The notes under the pieces: model-generated
What the model was told of the DNA's origin: nothing
The model's input: only the letters and a program-made list of their open reading frames with translations
Database searches by the model: none
Assembly (NCBI GenBank): GCA_026119855.1
Contig: JAOWBW010000356.1
Span: forward strand, 1,612,327 to 1,676,326
Length of the DNA stretch: 64,000 nucleotides
Direction of reading: 5' to 3'
Source of the DNA: Campanula takesimana
Taxonomy: Eukaryota > Streptophyta > Magnoliopsida > Asterales > Campanulaceae
Made by a program: the position numbers and the translations under genes
Part shown: positions 9,801-19,739 of the stretch, piece after piece
Position numbering within the stretch: the stretch's first letter is position 1
How the letters are laid out: each line of letters opens with the position of its first letter

Positions 9801-10803
9801 TCCCCACGCGTAGATCTACTTCACCTTCTTTAAGCAGTCTCCTATTCTTTAGTCCCTGCACATTTAGACAAATGTGAGAACCACATCCGGTATCCAATAC
9901 CCAAGAATCAGTGGTAGAAAGGAGAATATCTATCATATAGATACCTGAATTCGACGCAGCCTTGCTGCTCTTCTTCTTCTTTTGCTCTTCCAAGAAAGCC
10001 TTGCAATTACGTTTCCAATGACCAATTTCTTGACAATGGAAACAGATTGAATCCTTTTGTGAATCAGGTTTTGCCTCAGAAGCCTTGGCAACCTTTGCCT
10101 TGCTTATTTTGGGTTTGACAACTTTTGCCTTACCCTTTCCTTTGGCACCAGCCTTCTTCCCATCATGAACCAAGAGCACGGGAGAACCTTTCTCCACAAT
10201 TTTCATCTCTGCAGTCTTGAGCATCCCATGCAACTCAGAGAGATTCTTATCCATTCCATGCATGTTATAATTCATCACAAACTGATTATAACTTTTAGGC
10301 AATGAATTAAGAATGAGATCCGTGGCTAGCTCCAATGGGATTGGATAGCCAAGTTTCTCAAGGTGCTCTACATAACCTTTCATTTTAAGAAAGTGAGGAC
10401 TCACTTGTTGCCCTTCATTCATTTTACTAGTAGTGAATGCAACAATGGTCTTGTACCTCTCTTGCCTAGCTTGCTCTTGAAACATGGTTCTCAACTCCAC
10501 GCCTATCTCATAGGCTTCCAAATGTTCCAAACTTTGTTGGAGTTTTGAACACATAGCAGCAAGCATGAGACAACTTACATCTCTAGAATCTTTATGATGT
10601 TTCTTGTAATTGTCTCTTTCTACCCTAGGGGCAGTAGGCGGTGGTTCAGCGGGGAGAGGCCCATCGAGAATGTACAACTTATCTTCTTGCCTAAGAACGA
10701 TTCTTATGCTACGGATCCAATCCATAAAGTTAGTACCATTCTCTTCGATCTTATCCTTCTCAAGGATCGATCGCAACGACATTGATTGAGTGTTATTAGT
10801 CAT
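6847..10803 (-). CDS. Copia gag-pol polyprotein, intact, 1318 aa
   Basis: One uninterrupted frame encodes all functions needed for copia transposition: particle protein, protease, integrase, reverse transcriptase and RNase H. The order PR-IN-RT-RH is diagnostic of Ty1/copia. Residues 1-250 are the gag region, ending in a basic Lys/Ala-rich stretch. A zinc knuckle CFHCQEIGHWKRNC lies at 254-267. The protease motif is DTG at 304-306. A GAG-pre-integrase region with His/Cys residues spans about 435-480. Integrase has D501, D564 and E600, the last two exactly 35 residues apart, with GGEY and NGVSERRNRT around them. RT has KWVFKKK near 843 and YVDD at 989-992. RNase H has YTDASF and STTEAEY. No stop or frameshift was seen, so the protein could be functional. 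Transcription is doubtful because the 5' LTR promoter region is deleted. Confidence 0.96.
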   Translation of the reverse strand: MTNNTQSMSLRSILEKDKIEENGTNFMDWIRSIRIVLRQEDKLYILDGPLPAEPPPTAPRVERDNYKKHHKDSRDVSCLMLAAMCSKLQQSLEHLEAYEIGVELRTMFQEQARQERYKTIVAFTTSKMNEGQQVSPHFLKMKGYVEHLEKLGYPIPLELATDLILNSLPKSYNQFVMNYNMHGMDKNLSELHGMLKTAEMKIVEKGSPVLLVHDGKKAGAKGKGKAKVVKPKISKAKVAKASEAKPDSQKDSICFHCQEIGHWKRNCKAFLEEQKKKKSSKAASNSGIYMIDILLSTTDSWVLDTGCGSHICLNVQGLKNRRLLKEGEVDLRVGNGARVAALAVGTYEVTLPSGLILVLNNCYYVPDLSRNIISISCLDNEGFKFLIENKKFSIYLNDVLYGIANSFNGLYILDVKNENNVYHVNKKSKPNDVNHTYLWNCRLGHINEKRISKLHGDGLLGSCDLESYDTCESCLLGKMTKTPFTKLGERASDLLGLIHSDVCGPLSSNARGGFQYFITFTDDYSRFGYVYLMKHKSEAFEIFRIFQNEVEKQLGKSIKAFRSDRGGEYLSQEFDDHLKNCGIVSQLTPPGTPQWNGVSERRNRTLLDMVRSMMSQVDLPISFWSYALETAAFTLNQVPTKSVPTTPYEMWSGKKPSLSFMRIWGCEVYVKRLISDKLAHKSDKCIFVGYPKETKGYYFYNREDNKVFVARTGVFLEKEFLSKEISGSKINLEEIQDPENIIEPIVEQEQEPQGVVEPVQNTQVTRRSSRLRSEPERYGFLITDSNEVEIIENDEPSTYQEAMSSPDSDKWLGAMESELQSMQDNQVWNLIDAPEGVKTIGCKWVFKKKTDMDGKVHTYKARLVAKGYRQVHGIDYDETFSPVAMIKSIRILLAIAAYHDYEIWQMDVKTAFLNGKLQEDVYMTQPEGFEQDSKVCKLQRSIYGLKQASRSWNLRFDESVKEFGFIKNEDEPCVYKKISGSIVLFLILYVDDILLIGNDIPTLQSVKTWLGKCFAMKDMGEAAYILGIKIYRDRSRRLLGLSQSTYIDKVIRRFRMENSKRGTLPVLHGISLSKTQCPKTKDEREKMNDVLYASAIGSIMYAMICTRPDVSYALSMTSRYQSDPGENHWIAVKAILKYLRRTKDSFLVYGGMEDDLVVNAYTDASFQTDKDDSRSQSGFVFMLNGGAVSWKSSKQSTTADSTTEAEYIAASDAAKEAVWIKKFITELEVVPSIANTIDLYCDNNGAIAQAKEPRAHQKSKHILRRFHIIREIVDRGDVNICRVPTDDNVADPLTKGLPQAKHDGHVRSMGIRYMGDWA

Positions 10804-12356
10804 TATCTACAAATATGCAAAATTTTCAAAATTCAATAAGTACCGATCTTCATTAAAGAGATAAATAATGTATTTTTCAAACAAAATACTCTCACTAAAT
10901 TATACAACCTTCATATACATCCAATGTATAATATAATTTAAATGAGTTAAGATCCGACTTTAATTTAATTTCAAGTCCGCTAAGGCGGATTACACAAAAT
11001 CAAATTAATTAGGTAGACAACTCTTGTCAATCATATCTCATATGACTCTTAGTTCCTTTTATGAGATTCTTTAAGAAATCCAATTTCAAAAAGCATGTTA
11101 AACCTCATCTTTGCCTAGGCCCAAAACTGTTTTGACGCCCAATTAAGTCTAACCATTTTAAACGCATAGTTAATGTGTCCCGCTAGGGCGTGCCCACACT
11201 ATCTATCTTGCTCATACACAAACAAATTTAATGCATCTCGCTAGGGCGAATCTACATTAAAATCACTCATGTACTAACAAGTGTTTTAATCATGGCATGG
11301 CAATAAAAGACTTAAAACTTTCTTTGAAGGTTCATCACATATAGCATATAACACATTTATGAGCACATAATATAAACATGTTACACATCAAGTTTAGCCA
11401 CTAAATTAATCTCCATTAATTTAAGCATGATATTTATGTGTCATTAGTTTCTCTATAATTATGAGGATGAGACTATTTCAATTTTGGTTATTATCTCCAA
11501 ATCAAGACAACAAGAAGTGCGGTCGAACTAAGCCATTAGGCAACCACAATCCCTCACTAATTCAAGAAACCAAGAAAGTAGTCCATGTGGCCGAAACTAA
11601 GCAATAGATGGTCTCGATGAACGTAGGCCAATTGCATTCACAATTCCACATGGATCTCCAATCATTGAATCAAGAACTTTGTTTCTCAATTTTAGCAATT
11701 ATGAACTCTTCATAATTCTAACTTCGTTTTATCTTTGAAACTTTGATTGCGATCAATTTTGGGAAACACAATCTCGATGAACGCAGATTACCATCCAAAA
11801 CTTGAAACAATCTTAGAATCACAAGACTAAAACAAATAGGAAAATCAAACCCCAAGATCCACACACAAACCAACTACCCAAAACCCATTCCAGATCAGCA
11901 GGTCTGGATTGGTTCTGTTACTGGTTTTGTTGAACCTTTCAAAAATTCCAAATTCTGATTTTTGAGCAAAATCAGACCTTCTGATCCCCTTGTGCGGCCG
12001 CCCAAAAACCCCTGTGCGGTCGCCCAAAACTGTGCGGCCGCCCAAGGAATTTTGTGCGGTAGCCCGGAGCCATCAGAATGTGCAGAATTTTAAGTTCGAA
12101 AATTTTGTCTCAAAATTGTTTTTCCCCGATTATTAAAACTTTGATCCAATCAAAAATTAATAACCAACAATTCTGAATCCACCATAATTTATTTATTGCG
12201 ATTGAATCGTGCGATTAAAGTTGTAAAACAATAAACCACAAAAATCACATAACACATAAACATCACATATTCCAATATTCATATCATGCAAGGCACATAA
12301 ACAATTTATATACACATGACATGATCTAGGTATTGAAATAATCAACATGAACGGGG
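10804..12356 (-). other. Leader (5' untranslated region) of copia 1
   Basis: About 1.55 kb between the gag start and the PBS, AT-rich and without a convincing frame. At 11994-12063 it carries four more copies of the GC-rich palindrome of the LTR: GCGGCCGC at 11994 and 12034, GCGGTCGC at 12016 and a weaker gcggtagc at 12056. Within each pair the spacing is 22 bp. Confidence 0.75.
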
Positions 12357-12368
12357 CTTTGATACCAC
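12357..12368 (-). other. Primer binding site of copia 1
   Basis: The minus strand reads gTGGTATCAAAG next to the LTR end, close to the TGGTATCAGAG complement of initiator tRNA-Met. Confidence 0.8.
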
Positions 12369-13190
12369 TGTTGGGTTTCAATCAAACATGCGCAGCGGAA
12401 TTTAGCATTTAAAATTTTGAAACCCAAAGCCATGGATCCGTTCATACGATTAAATCAAATACAACATAAGAATAAAGGAATGAACTAACCCTTGATGGCT
12501 ATCAAATTCTCTTGGTCTTTGGTGGAGGTTTGAAGACTTGATCGCGATCACAAAGCTTGAACACGAACTTTGAAGATGATGATTGAACACAAGTCATGGT
12601 CAAAGAGTCAACTTGTTTTGTTCAATACTTTCTCGATTCCGAATATGTTGATAATCCAAATGACATTGATCCAATCAATTCATTTGAGTCCGGCCGAACA
12701 TTTCATCAACATCATTCCTACGAGAGGCCCAAGCTTGATATCTCTCCGAAGAGGGACAAATCCATTTAGCTTATTATTCTTCCCTACGTGAATCCGATTA
12801 TGCCAATCATACCCTTTATAATCACTCGGTTAAAAGTAGCGTTTGAATATGTCAAACATAATGTTCATCAAGTGGAAGACTATAATAACTTCATGTCTAA
12901 GGATTCAAATGACATAACTAATATGAGATATATGTATGACATAGACCATGACATAAATCTCATAGAGCGGGTCATGTCCAGTACCTTGTTCCAAACAAGT
13001 ACCCATAAATCTAACATGATCATCCTATGATCATTTAGCCTTTATACTAGTGCTTAACAAGTACTAGGGACGGAGATTATTATAAGTAAACATGAACAAC
13101 AATAATAATCAAAACATCTCTTTATTGATATGAAATAAATGATAACAATTACAACGTTTATTAAACGTGCCTAGGGCACCACTACCAACA
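12369..13190 (-). repeat. 5' LTR of copia 1, internally deleted (822 bp)
   Basis: It starts and ends like the other LTR and matches it for 216 bp and then 606 bp. The 669 bp equivalent to 5558-6226 are absent, with short matching sequence (att) at the two breakpoints. The missing part holds the TATA-like box and both palindrome pairs. Confidence 0.93.
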
Positions 13191-13385
13191 CAGTCTTGCT
13201 TAGATCTTCATTCCTTTTCACTCCAAGTCCTATATTCTAAGCCTATACTATAAAATGGACTAAGCTAAAAATTAAAGTTATAAAACTTCTTACATAGGGT
13301 CCTAAAGTCCATAAAATACTCATGGATGATGGTATCAATCATTTCGAACATAATTAGGAGGGTTAAGAGATAAGCATACCCAGCA
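13191..13385 (-). mobile_element. SIRE-like LTR fragment continued, right of copia 1
   Basis: This continues the LTR broken at 5341 and matches 29960-30153. It ends CCAGCA, followed by atctccccctaaatg, whose minus strand is the polypurine tract catttagggggagat. Confidence 0.85.
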
Positions 13386-13869
13386 ATCTCCCCCTAAATG
13401 ATTGATGCCATTACCTACTATAAAAAAGGCAATTCATTGTACTTGATAATAACATGTCCTTAAAAATGAAAATGGTAAATCATGCCTCAAGTCAATGCAC
13501 ACACTAGCCTATGCTATAGATTTCTAGTCTATCCAAAAGATTAACTTATAATATGTGAAAGACAGATATAACATGCAGCGCATACAAATGATATGAGTTT
13601 TAGTTTAAGTATGCGTTTAAACTGAATGTTTAAACATTATGCGTAGAAAATATGAGCAGTTAATAATATGTGCATGAGGTGGAATAAAACATTCATTGTT
13701 CCACAAACGAATAGTTTGAATTGAACAAGGTTTTGGAAACTAATGATGCGATTTTTCTCATTAAAACTTGGACTGTTAAGAGTTGAGAATTACAAGTTTG
13801 AATAAGAAAAACGACAAAATGCGCACAAAAAGGAATATACCTTGCGCAAAATCAAAAATTACATAAAGC
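13386..13869 (-). other. Polypurine tract and 3' untranslated region of SIRE fragment 1
   Basis: The tract lies at 13386-13400. The remaining sequence is AT-rich and non-coding and matches 30154-30637 in the second copy. Confidence 0.7.
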
Positions 13870-15907
13870 CTAATCTATGTTGATCCGGTGCAGGGCTTCA
13901 CGCAGCTCATTCTGCAGGCTGTTGAACTTGTTCATAAGCTCAACTTTGAGCGCTTAAAACTTGTCTTTGAACGTAACAGCTTCTTCAACATAAATTGTGA
14001 TCCCTCTGCGCACATCCCTGTTGTCTGCTTGCAGCTCTCGGAAGTTTGCTGCGTAGGCTATCTGATGCCCAGTCATCTGGTTGAAATATGATTGCTCAGC
14101 AACATTGATGGTGTCGATAATGGTGGCCTGCGTAGCTTCAAGGCGAGTGTCAGTGTGGAGGCACTGGGTGTTCACGCTGGATTAAATGTCAAACATTGCT
14201 TGATCCATCCTTGCGTTGAACCCATCAGCAAAGTCAGTCATAGCTTGAGTTATGTACTCCCTGACACTTTCCATGTTGAGCGCACCAGCTTGCGCAGGTC
14301 CACCGTGCGCAATCTTCTCTACTAACTGCACTTCCAAACTGGCAAACCCCTCATATAAGCCATCTGATAAGTTCTTGCGCAGCTTCCTCAGAATTTCCTT
14401 GAACCCATCATCAATAGCTTCATAGGTGCACACATTTTCAAGCATCCCAGCTATTAACTTCAGTGAGTCCAGGACCATATTATCTAAGTCATCAGGGACT
14501 CGCTGCGCAGAGGGCCCGGCAGAGGAACTTGCCTTTGATGCATTCTCCCCCTTAATGGCAGTAATCTCCAATCGCTGCGCATCAAGTTGATCTTGAATGG
14601 CGGTTTGCATAGTGATGAGTTGAGCCATTTGAGACTGCGCAGCAACTTGATTCACTTGAATAGAATTCAAGGCTTGTAAGATCTGGCTCAGCTCATTTGA
14701 GGAGGAGAGAGACGAGGTAGATACCGCAGGAACTTTTGAGGTAGCAGGAGGCGGTTGCTCTGTTGTCTTGGGAGGAGAGGTGGTTGAGATGGGATCAAGA
14801 GGAGGGGACTGGCGTGGAGAGAGATGCGCAGAAGAATATTCACTGCTTTTAGAGGCAGTGGCGCCATCCTTAGCAGAATCTTCAGGGTTAGGATCAGCAG
14901 CAGGAGGAGACGCTGGAATCTCTGGCGCAACAAAGTCAGGTTGGACAGTGGGCGCAGCAGGAGTAGGCTCAGGAGGAGCTGCGGCATCACCACCAACAGT
15001 CTGATCCACTTCATCAGCATCATCCTTCTCAGCCTCAGCTTCAATGTCCATGCCTTCATCAAGAACAGAGGTAACCCTGCGTGTATTGCCAACAGGGATA
15101 TTAACGCGCTGAAATGCGCTGGATGTTGGTTCTCGAGGAGAGCTTCGAGGAGATGGAGTATGGCGCCTTTTGGAGCCCTTTGCACTACTACGCACCTTCT
15201 GCTTGTGCCGAGGAGAAGAAAGAGGGGCATCAGCAAGAGGCGCGGGTGCAACATTAGGGTCTTGCGCAGCTGGGGCCTTGGGATGAGTCTCCCCCTGAAT
15301 CACAGCATCTTCAGAATCACCAGTGTGATCCATGCACGACTCAGAGTCATGCGCAGTAGGAGGAATATGTTGGAAGGCACTCTTGGCAGTCTTGGTTTTC
15401 TTCGGGGAGGGCGCAGGCGCATCAGCCTTGCACTTCTTAGAGGGAGGCTTTGGAGCAGCAGGGGCAGGCTCTCTGATCTTAATGCCTGTGGTGGATTGGA
15501 TGTTGGGAACATCCTTGTGCTTCTTGGACTTGGGCTCAGCAATGCCCTTGCCCTTGCGCTTAGAGGCTTCATCAGCTGTTTCCTGAACAGCACTTGGACC
15601 TTCTGTGCCCTTGGCCTTGCCTTCCTTGGGTAACTTTCCCAACCAAGGTTCCCTGTTGGGTTCATCATCTGATCTCTAGATTCTGTAGTAGTCCGCATCG
15701 CCAATCTCATCGTGCAGCAGATGAAGCTGCGCTCGAGAATAGAACTTTGAAGCACAGGACTGCTTTAGAATAGGCTCCTTCCTTACAAAGTCATTTAATT
15801 CAGTGTATTGGAGCAGGAGCTTGGATAGCAGGCGACAGTGTGTCCGGTACATAGGTTTTGACGCGTTGAGGCGCGTATCATAGCTCGTCATTGCCTTGGT
15901 GATCTCA
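13870..15907 (-). pseudogene. Envelope-like third ORF of a SIRE-like element, 5'-truncated
   Basis: SIRE-type copia elements carry an extra frame after pol whose product has been called envelope-like; its role in plants is unproven. One frame runs from 15907 down to 13870, broken by three in-frame stops: a TAG near 15680, a TAA just below 14182 and a TAA near 13952. The longest open piece (14182-15642) gives 486 residues: a Lys/Ala/Pro-rich start, a long Pro/Ser/Ala-rich acidic region and a C-terminal part with a likely coiled coil around MAQLITMQTAIQDQLDAQRL. The piece before it has the LHLLHDEIGDADYYRI block. All three stops recur in the second copy at 30638-33822. Homology ends abruptly at 15907, so the N-terminus and pol are lost. 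Family assignment rests on position and the second copy's linkage to copia gag and RT. Confidence 0.75.
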
Positions 15908-16173
15908 GTGTATTAAAATTATACTTTTTCTAACTCAAAATAATTTTTACACTTTTTTTATTTATTACGAACGAACTTTGTGCAATGATTTTAGTTTAAT
16001 TTAATTATCTTAATAAAAATCTAAATCTTGTTATTGATAGTATTGTTGATGGTATCTCAATAACAAGTTTTGGATTTTCATTAGGTATGTTATAATTTTT
16101 TTGGGTAATTTTATTTTATTTTCTATTCAAAGTTGTATGTTATAAACTTATAATGAATGAGTTACATTTTATA
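15908..16173. other. AT-rich spacer, nothing recognised
   Basis: No frame, repeat or element end could be supported between the SIRE breakpoint and the MITE at 16174. Confidence 0.4.
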
Positions 16174-16443
16174 CTCCCTTCGTTTCAAAATACATGACGT
16201 TTTAGGAGTTAAATTTTGTTTCAAAATATTTGACGTTTTACTAATTCCGAGATATTTTTGCTCTTGTATACTAATTATACCCTCATTCATTAATTGCAAC
16301 TGTTTCTTGTTTAAGCATTTATTTGCGTAGGTAATTGGATTCTTTTAGGGTTAGACAAGTTTTTTTTTATATACATTAATTGTATTTTTTTTAATATGTG
16401 TGAAAAAATCTAAACGATAGTATGTATTTTGAAACAGATGGAG
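16174..16443. mobile_element. Stowaway-type MITE, 270 bp, TA target duplication
   Basis: The ends are CTCCCTTCGTTTCAAAATAC and, inverted, CTCCATCTGTTTCAAAATAC, flanked by TA at 16172-16173 and 16444-16445. The CTCCCTCCGT-like ends and TA duplication are the hallmark of Stowaway (Tc1/mariner-derived) MITEs. A second, internal copy of the end motif (gtttcaaaatatttgacgtt) lies near 16217. Confidence 0.85.
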
Positions 16444-16568
16444 TAATAGATTAGTGTTGTTCAGGTCGCTCATGCCCTAAAGTCTTGATGTGAATTCCTA
16501 CACATTTATATCATTATCAAAACTATTTTCTGTCATATTCAAGGAAACTTCACTACCCAAGTTTGATA

Positions 16569-17824
16569 CCCCTCGGTCTCGGAGTAAAAGTCCTACCCCT
16601 CATTTGCACGCTTATTAATAAATATTGGAAGTGATGTAAATGTTGTGAGTGTAAAAGTAAAGTAGAAGAGAGAATGAGTGGGAGAAAATAGTGAATTGAT
16701 CGGTGTTGTGAGTATAAAAGTAAAATAGAAGAGAGAATGAGTGGGGTGAATAGCAAAGATTCTTTGCCATTTTAGGAAGAGGTGGTCTCCCATGAGAACA
16801 AGGGGATCCGTCTCATGCATGAGACGGGTCGACCCATGACCCATGGGGCATGACCCGCCACGTGGGAGCCTCCCAGAGGTCCATTTTTTATTTTTTTGAG
16901 TTTTTATATTATTTTTTCGGCTTTTCAGCCGTTCACCAAAATTAATAGTTACCATAACTTAATGTAATGACTGTATACATATAAAGTAACATTGTTCATA
17001 AGATAACGTAACACCTGTTTTACAAAAACAAAAGCTCGTTTTACCAATTTTTTTCAAATGTAATACTAACTATAATTACATGTAACCCAAACAATATCTA
17101 AATGTAATTATCATTTATACTGAATGTAATAATGCTTTTGCAAAAATGTAAAATATTGTGTATTTTGATTTAATTTTTTGAAAGAAAGTAACATTTGAAA
17201 AGTAACAACTCATATATGAATGTAATTGTTTGTACAAGTAAATGTAACACTTTAATAAAAGAAATTATAACATATTTCTATAGATAATATAATACTTTTA
17301 CATGTAACACTAATCAAGTGTCTTTAGCTCTAAAAATGTAAATGGTTGAATTATTACTTTTTCTATACATATGTGTTACAATTATGTATAAACATTATTA
17401 CATATAAGTAACACGTTCGTTACATTTTAGTTGTAATAAGTATTACTTTTGGCAAACGAAGAAAACAAAGAAAAAAACACTGTTACTTTTCTGTATATAT
17501 GTATTACTTTTATGTATTCAAACTGTTACTTTATATGAATACAGTCATTACATTAAGTTATAATAACTATTACTTTAGACAAACCGAAAAAATCAAAAAA
17601 AAAAAAATTTTTTTTTTTGGGTCTATGAGAGGCTGCCACGTGGCAGGTTCGACCCCCGGGTCCTAGAGCCGGTTCGTGGGTCGGGCGGGTCAAAAACCGA
17701 CCCGTCTCATGGATGAGACGGATCATGCATGTGTGCACACAAGTTTTTATCTTTTAGGAATAGGACTCTTACTCTGGGACGTACCAAAATGGAAAGTAGG
17801 ACTCTTACTCTGGGACAGAGGGAG
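16569..17824. mobile_element. Stowaway-like element interrupted by a foldback insertion
   Basis: The left end CCCCTCGGTCTCGGAGTAAA and the inverted right end (ccctctgtcccagagtaaga) match imperfectly over about 28 bp, and TA flanks both ends. About 336 bp belong to this element and the rest is the insertion at 16805-17724. Near 16640-16740 it holds two direct copies of a segment containing gtagaagagagaatgagtg-like sequence. The right arm repeats actcttactctgggac twice. Confidence 0.55.
16805..17724. mobile_element. Large foldback element, about 920 bp, with long inverted arms
   Basis: The ends are gatccgtctcatgcatgaga and its near-perfect inverse, themselves short palindromes. Further in, ccacgtgg and cttaatgtaatgactgtat recur inverted in the other arm (about 16945-16990 against 17520-17570), so pairing extends at least 190 bp into each arm. 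The core is rich in short gtaac/gttac repeats. No coding capacity was seen and no clear target duplication was found, so the superfamily is open. Confidence 0.65.
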
Positions 17825-18344
17825 TATGAAATTATCGTTTCATTTTTTCTTTTCCTTATTCTCTTTTTTTCTATACAAATAAATATTTTTACAAAAATTA
17901 ATCTGTAAATGATAAACTACTTTTTTAAGAAATTACAAAAAGTAACATTAAGTAAATAGGATTATTATATTTAATGTATAGCTATGAAGTGGAAAGTAGG
18001 AACACTCATGTTTGTACAAATGCAACTAAAATTATTTATAAGCCATTTTTTTCCAATGATGTTCTTAGAAGATATTGAAAAGCAATTATATTCATGGAAA
18101 AAGGAAATTCTAATCCCCACTCCTAGCCCCTAGGCCTTTGGACTCACAAATTTGGTTGCCCGTACGACTCATGGGCCGAGTTCGGGCTTGACTGAATCGG
18201 GCTGCGCTCGTAAGCTCAGGCTAAGGGTGGCCATCCATCTCCATTAATTAGTTCCAATGGTAACGCACCATGGCCTACTGTTTGGGCCGGTTATTGTAGC
18301 CAGTTTCAGATTCAAAGGTTGTGATAGTACTCCCTCCCACCGTA
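17825..18344. other. AT-rich spacer, nothing recognised
   Basis: No supported frame. The string tactccctccc near 18328 could be an isolated Stowaway-type end. Confidence 0.35.
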
Positions 18345-19008
18345 CTAGAGGTGTAGCGGTTCGGTTCAAACTCCGATTTGATGCTGAATTTAACCAGATT
18401 ATAAGGTCTATTTCGGTTTTAAGCATAAGTGGTTTAGTTCAGTCTCAAAATTTGGTAAACTGCGTGGTTTGGTTTTGTTTGGTTTGCGGTCTGACCCCTT
18501 CAAATCAAACCAAACCAAACCAAACCACCAGACCGAACGAATATATTGTATGTTTACACCTACCTTTGGATTATTAAAATGATCTAAATTACATTAGACC
18601 ATTTCTAACTTTTGTTTTGCATTTTATTCAATATTTATTTCACCATGTGTTATATTCATTGAGGCACATAGTTAACAAAGTTTTGTAGTGTGTTCAATTC
18701 TTTCGGCTTCTATATTCGTTAATATTCACCTTCCTCCAATTTTTTCTTTTAAACAGAGTCTAAACAATGATTTAAATCGTGATAGGAACTACGGTCTGAA
18801 TGGTGGTTTGAATAACGATCTAAAACACAATCTGAACCACATTACTGAGCTGAGGTCTGAACCAAACCAAACCATTGCAATTTGGTTTGATTCGATTTGA
18901 ATTTTTCATGGTTCGGTTTGGTCTGGAATGTTCCCAAACCGATGACCAGTAGTTTGGTCTCTAAAATGACTGAGACCGAACCAAACCGAACTATTTACAC
19001 CCTTAGTC
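18345..19008. mobile_element. Probable hAT-like MITE with GGTTTGGTT-rich arms
   Basis: The left end ctagaggtgtagcggttcgg and the inverted right end (ctaagggtgtaaatagttcg) form imperfect inverted repeats. Both arms are full of ggttcggtttggt-like strings, and the middle has many inverted aaccaaacc/ggtttggtt runs at 18470-18530 and 18850-18920. The TAGGGGTGT-type end is common in plant hAT-derived MITEs. The 8-bp target duplication expected for hAT is not clear. Confidence 0.5.
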
Positions 19009-19384
19009 CATACTATAACAAATTACACAATTATGATGAGTACAAAAATTAAGATAGAAAAAGAAAAACTTAATGTGATTTCCAAGTAATAAAATTCTAC
19101 TGTGAGCATGATAAGTGAGATAGTTAATATATATTTTTATACAATTAAATGAAAAGGATGCATAACTTCTATTGTTATCCACTTTTAAAACATTTAGTTT
19201 TGCAAATATAATTTACTAGTGGATAGATTCTGAAGTAAATAAAAAACATCTATGGACAATTTTTCCTGGTAATATATTTATTCTTATTTGAAATAGTTAA
19301 AAGATATTTATTGTTTTCCACTTTTATGTTATGTTTATTTTAAATTTCGTCTTTTGAGTATTTTTTAAAAAAGCGAGGGAGTAA
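19009..19384. other. AT-rich spacer, nothing recognised
   Basis: No coding frame. The gcgagggagta string at 19375 is Stowaway-end-like and might pair with the one near 18328, which would place the hAT-like MITE inside a Stowaway element. This is weak. Confidence 0.3.
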
Positions 19385-19393
19385 TTTTTAAAA

Positions 19394-19701
19394 GGGAAAA
19401 CTCCGTTTTGGTCCATTGTACTTTAGGGCGTGTTTCACATTTACCATCAAACTTTATTTTTTTTATTTTTACCATCGTACTACAAACAATGGTGTCATTT
19501 TATACCAAATTTGGGTGTAAAATGACACTATTGTTTGTAGTACAATGGTAAAATTGAAACAAATTTGAGTATAAAATATAGAATTTGGTATAAAATGACA
19601 CCATTGTTTGTAGTACGATGGTAAAAATGAAAAAAAAATAAAGTTTGATGGTAAAAGTGAAACAAGACCCAAAGTACGATGGACAAAAACGGAGTTCTCC
19701 C
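19394..19701. mobile_element. Mutator-like foldback MITE, 308 bp, 9-bp target duplication
   Basis: A perfect 9-bp duplication tttttaaaa flanks it (19385-19393 and 19702-19710). The ends are gggaaaactccg and, inverted, gggagaactccg. Nearly the whole element is an inverted repeat, and a segment like gtactacaaacaatggtgtc occurs three times in alternating orientation. The 9-bp duplication and GGG end fit Mutator-type MITEs. Confidence 0.8.
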
Positions 19702-19739
19702 TTTTTAAAAAAGTGAGACTTTTTAATGAGACACTCAAA

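Larger units (their letters stand above)
5342..13190 (-). mobile_element. Complete Ty1/copia retrotransposon (copia 1)
   Basis: The element is bounded by TGTTGG at 5342 and CCAACA at 13190, with a perfect 5-bp target duplication cagtc at 5337-5341 and 13191-13195. In the minus-strand sense the order is 5' LTR (12369-13190), PBS like the 3' end of initiator tRNA-Met, a leader of about 1.55 kb, one intact gag-pol frame, polypurine tract and 3' LTR (5342-6832). Outside one 669-bp deletion the two LTRs align without gaps and with very few substitutions, so the insertion is young. It landed in the LTR of an older SIRE-like copy. Confidence 0.95.

Noticed and set aside
11845..12045. 66-codon frame in the copia 1 leader
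   Set aside because: It spans the GC-rich palindrome copies and AT-rich leader, has no homology, and is not kept as a frame in the LTR copies of the motif.
14824..15633. Plus-strand open frame of 269 codons (and its twin at 31490-32302)
   Set aside because: It is the antisense shadow of the GC-rich, Pro/Ser-rich envelope-like ORF. Codon pattern and conservation follow the minus strand.
18328..19384. Stowaway element enclosing the hAT-like MITE
   Set aside because: Only about 9 bp of end sequence match (ctccctccc against ctccctcgc), too little to support an element.
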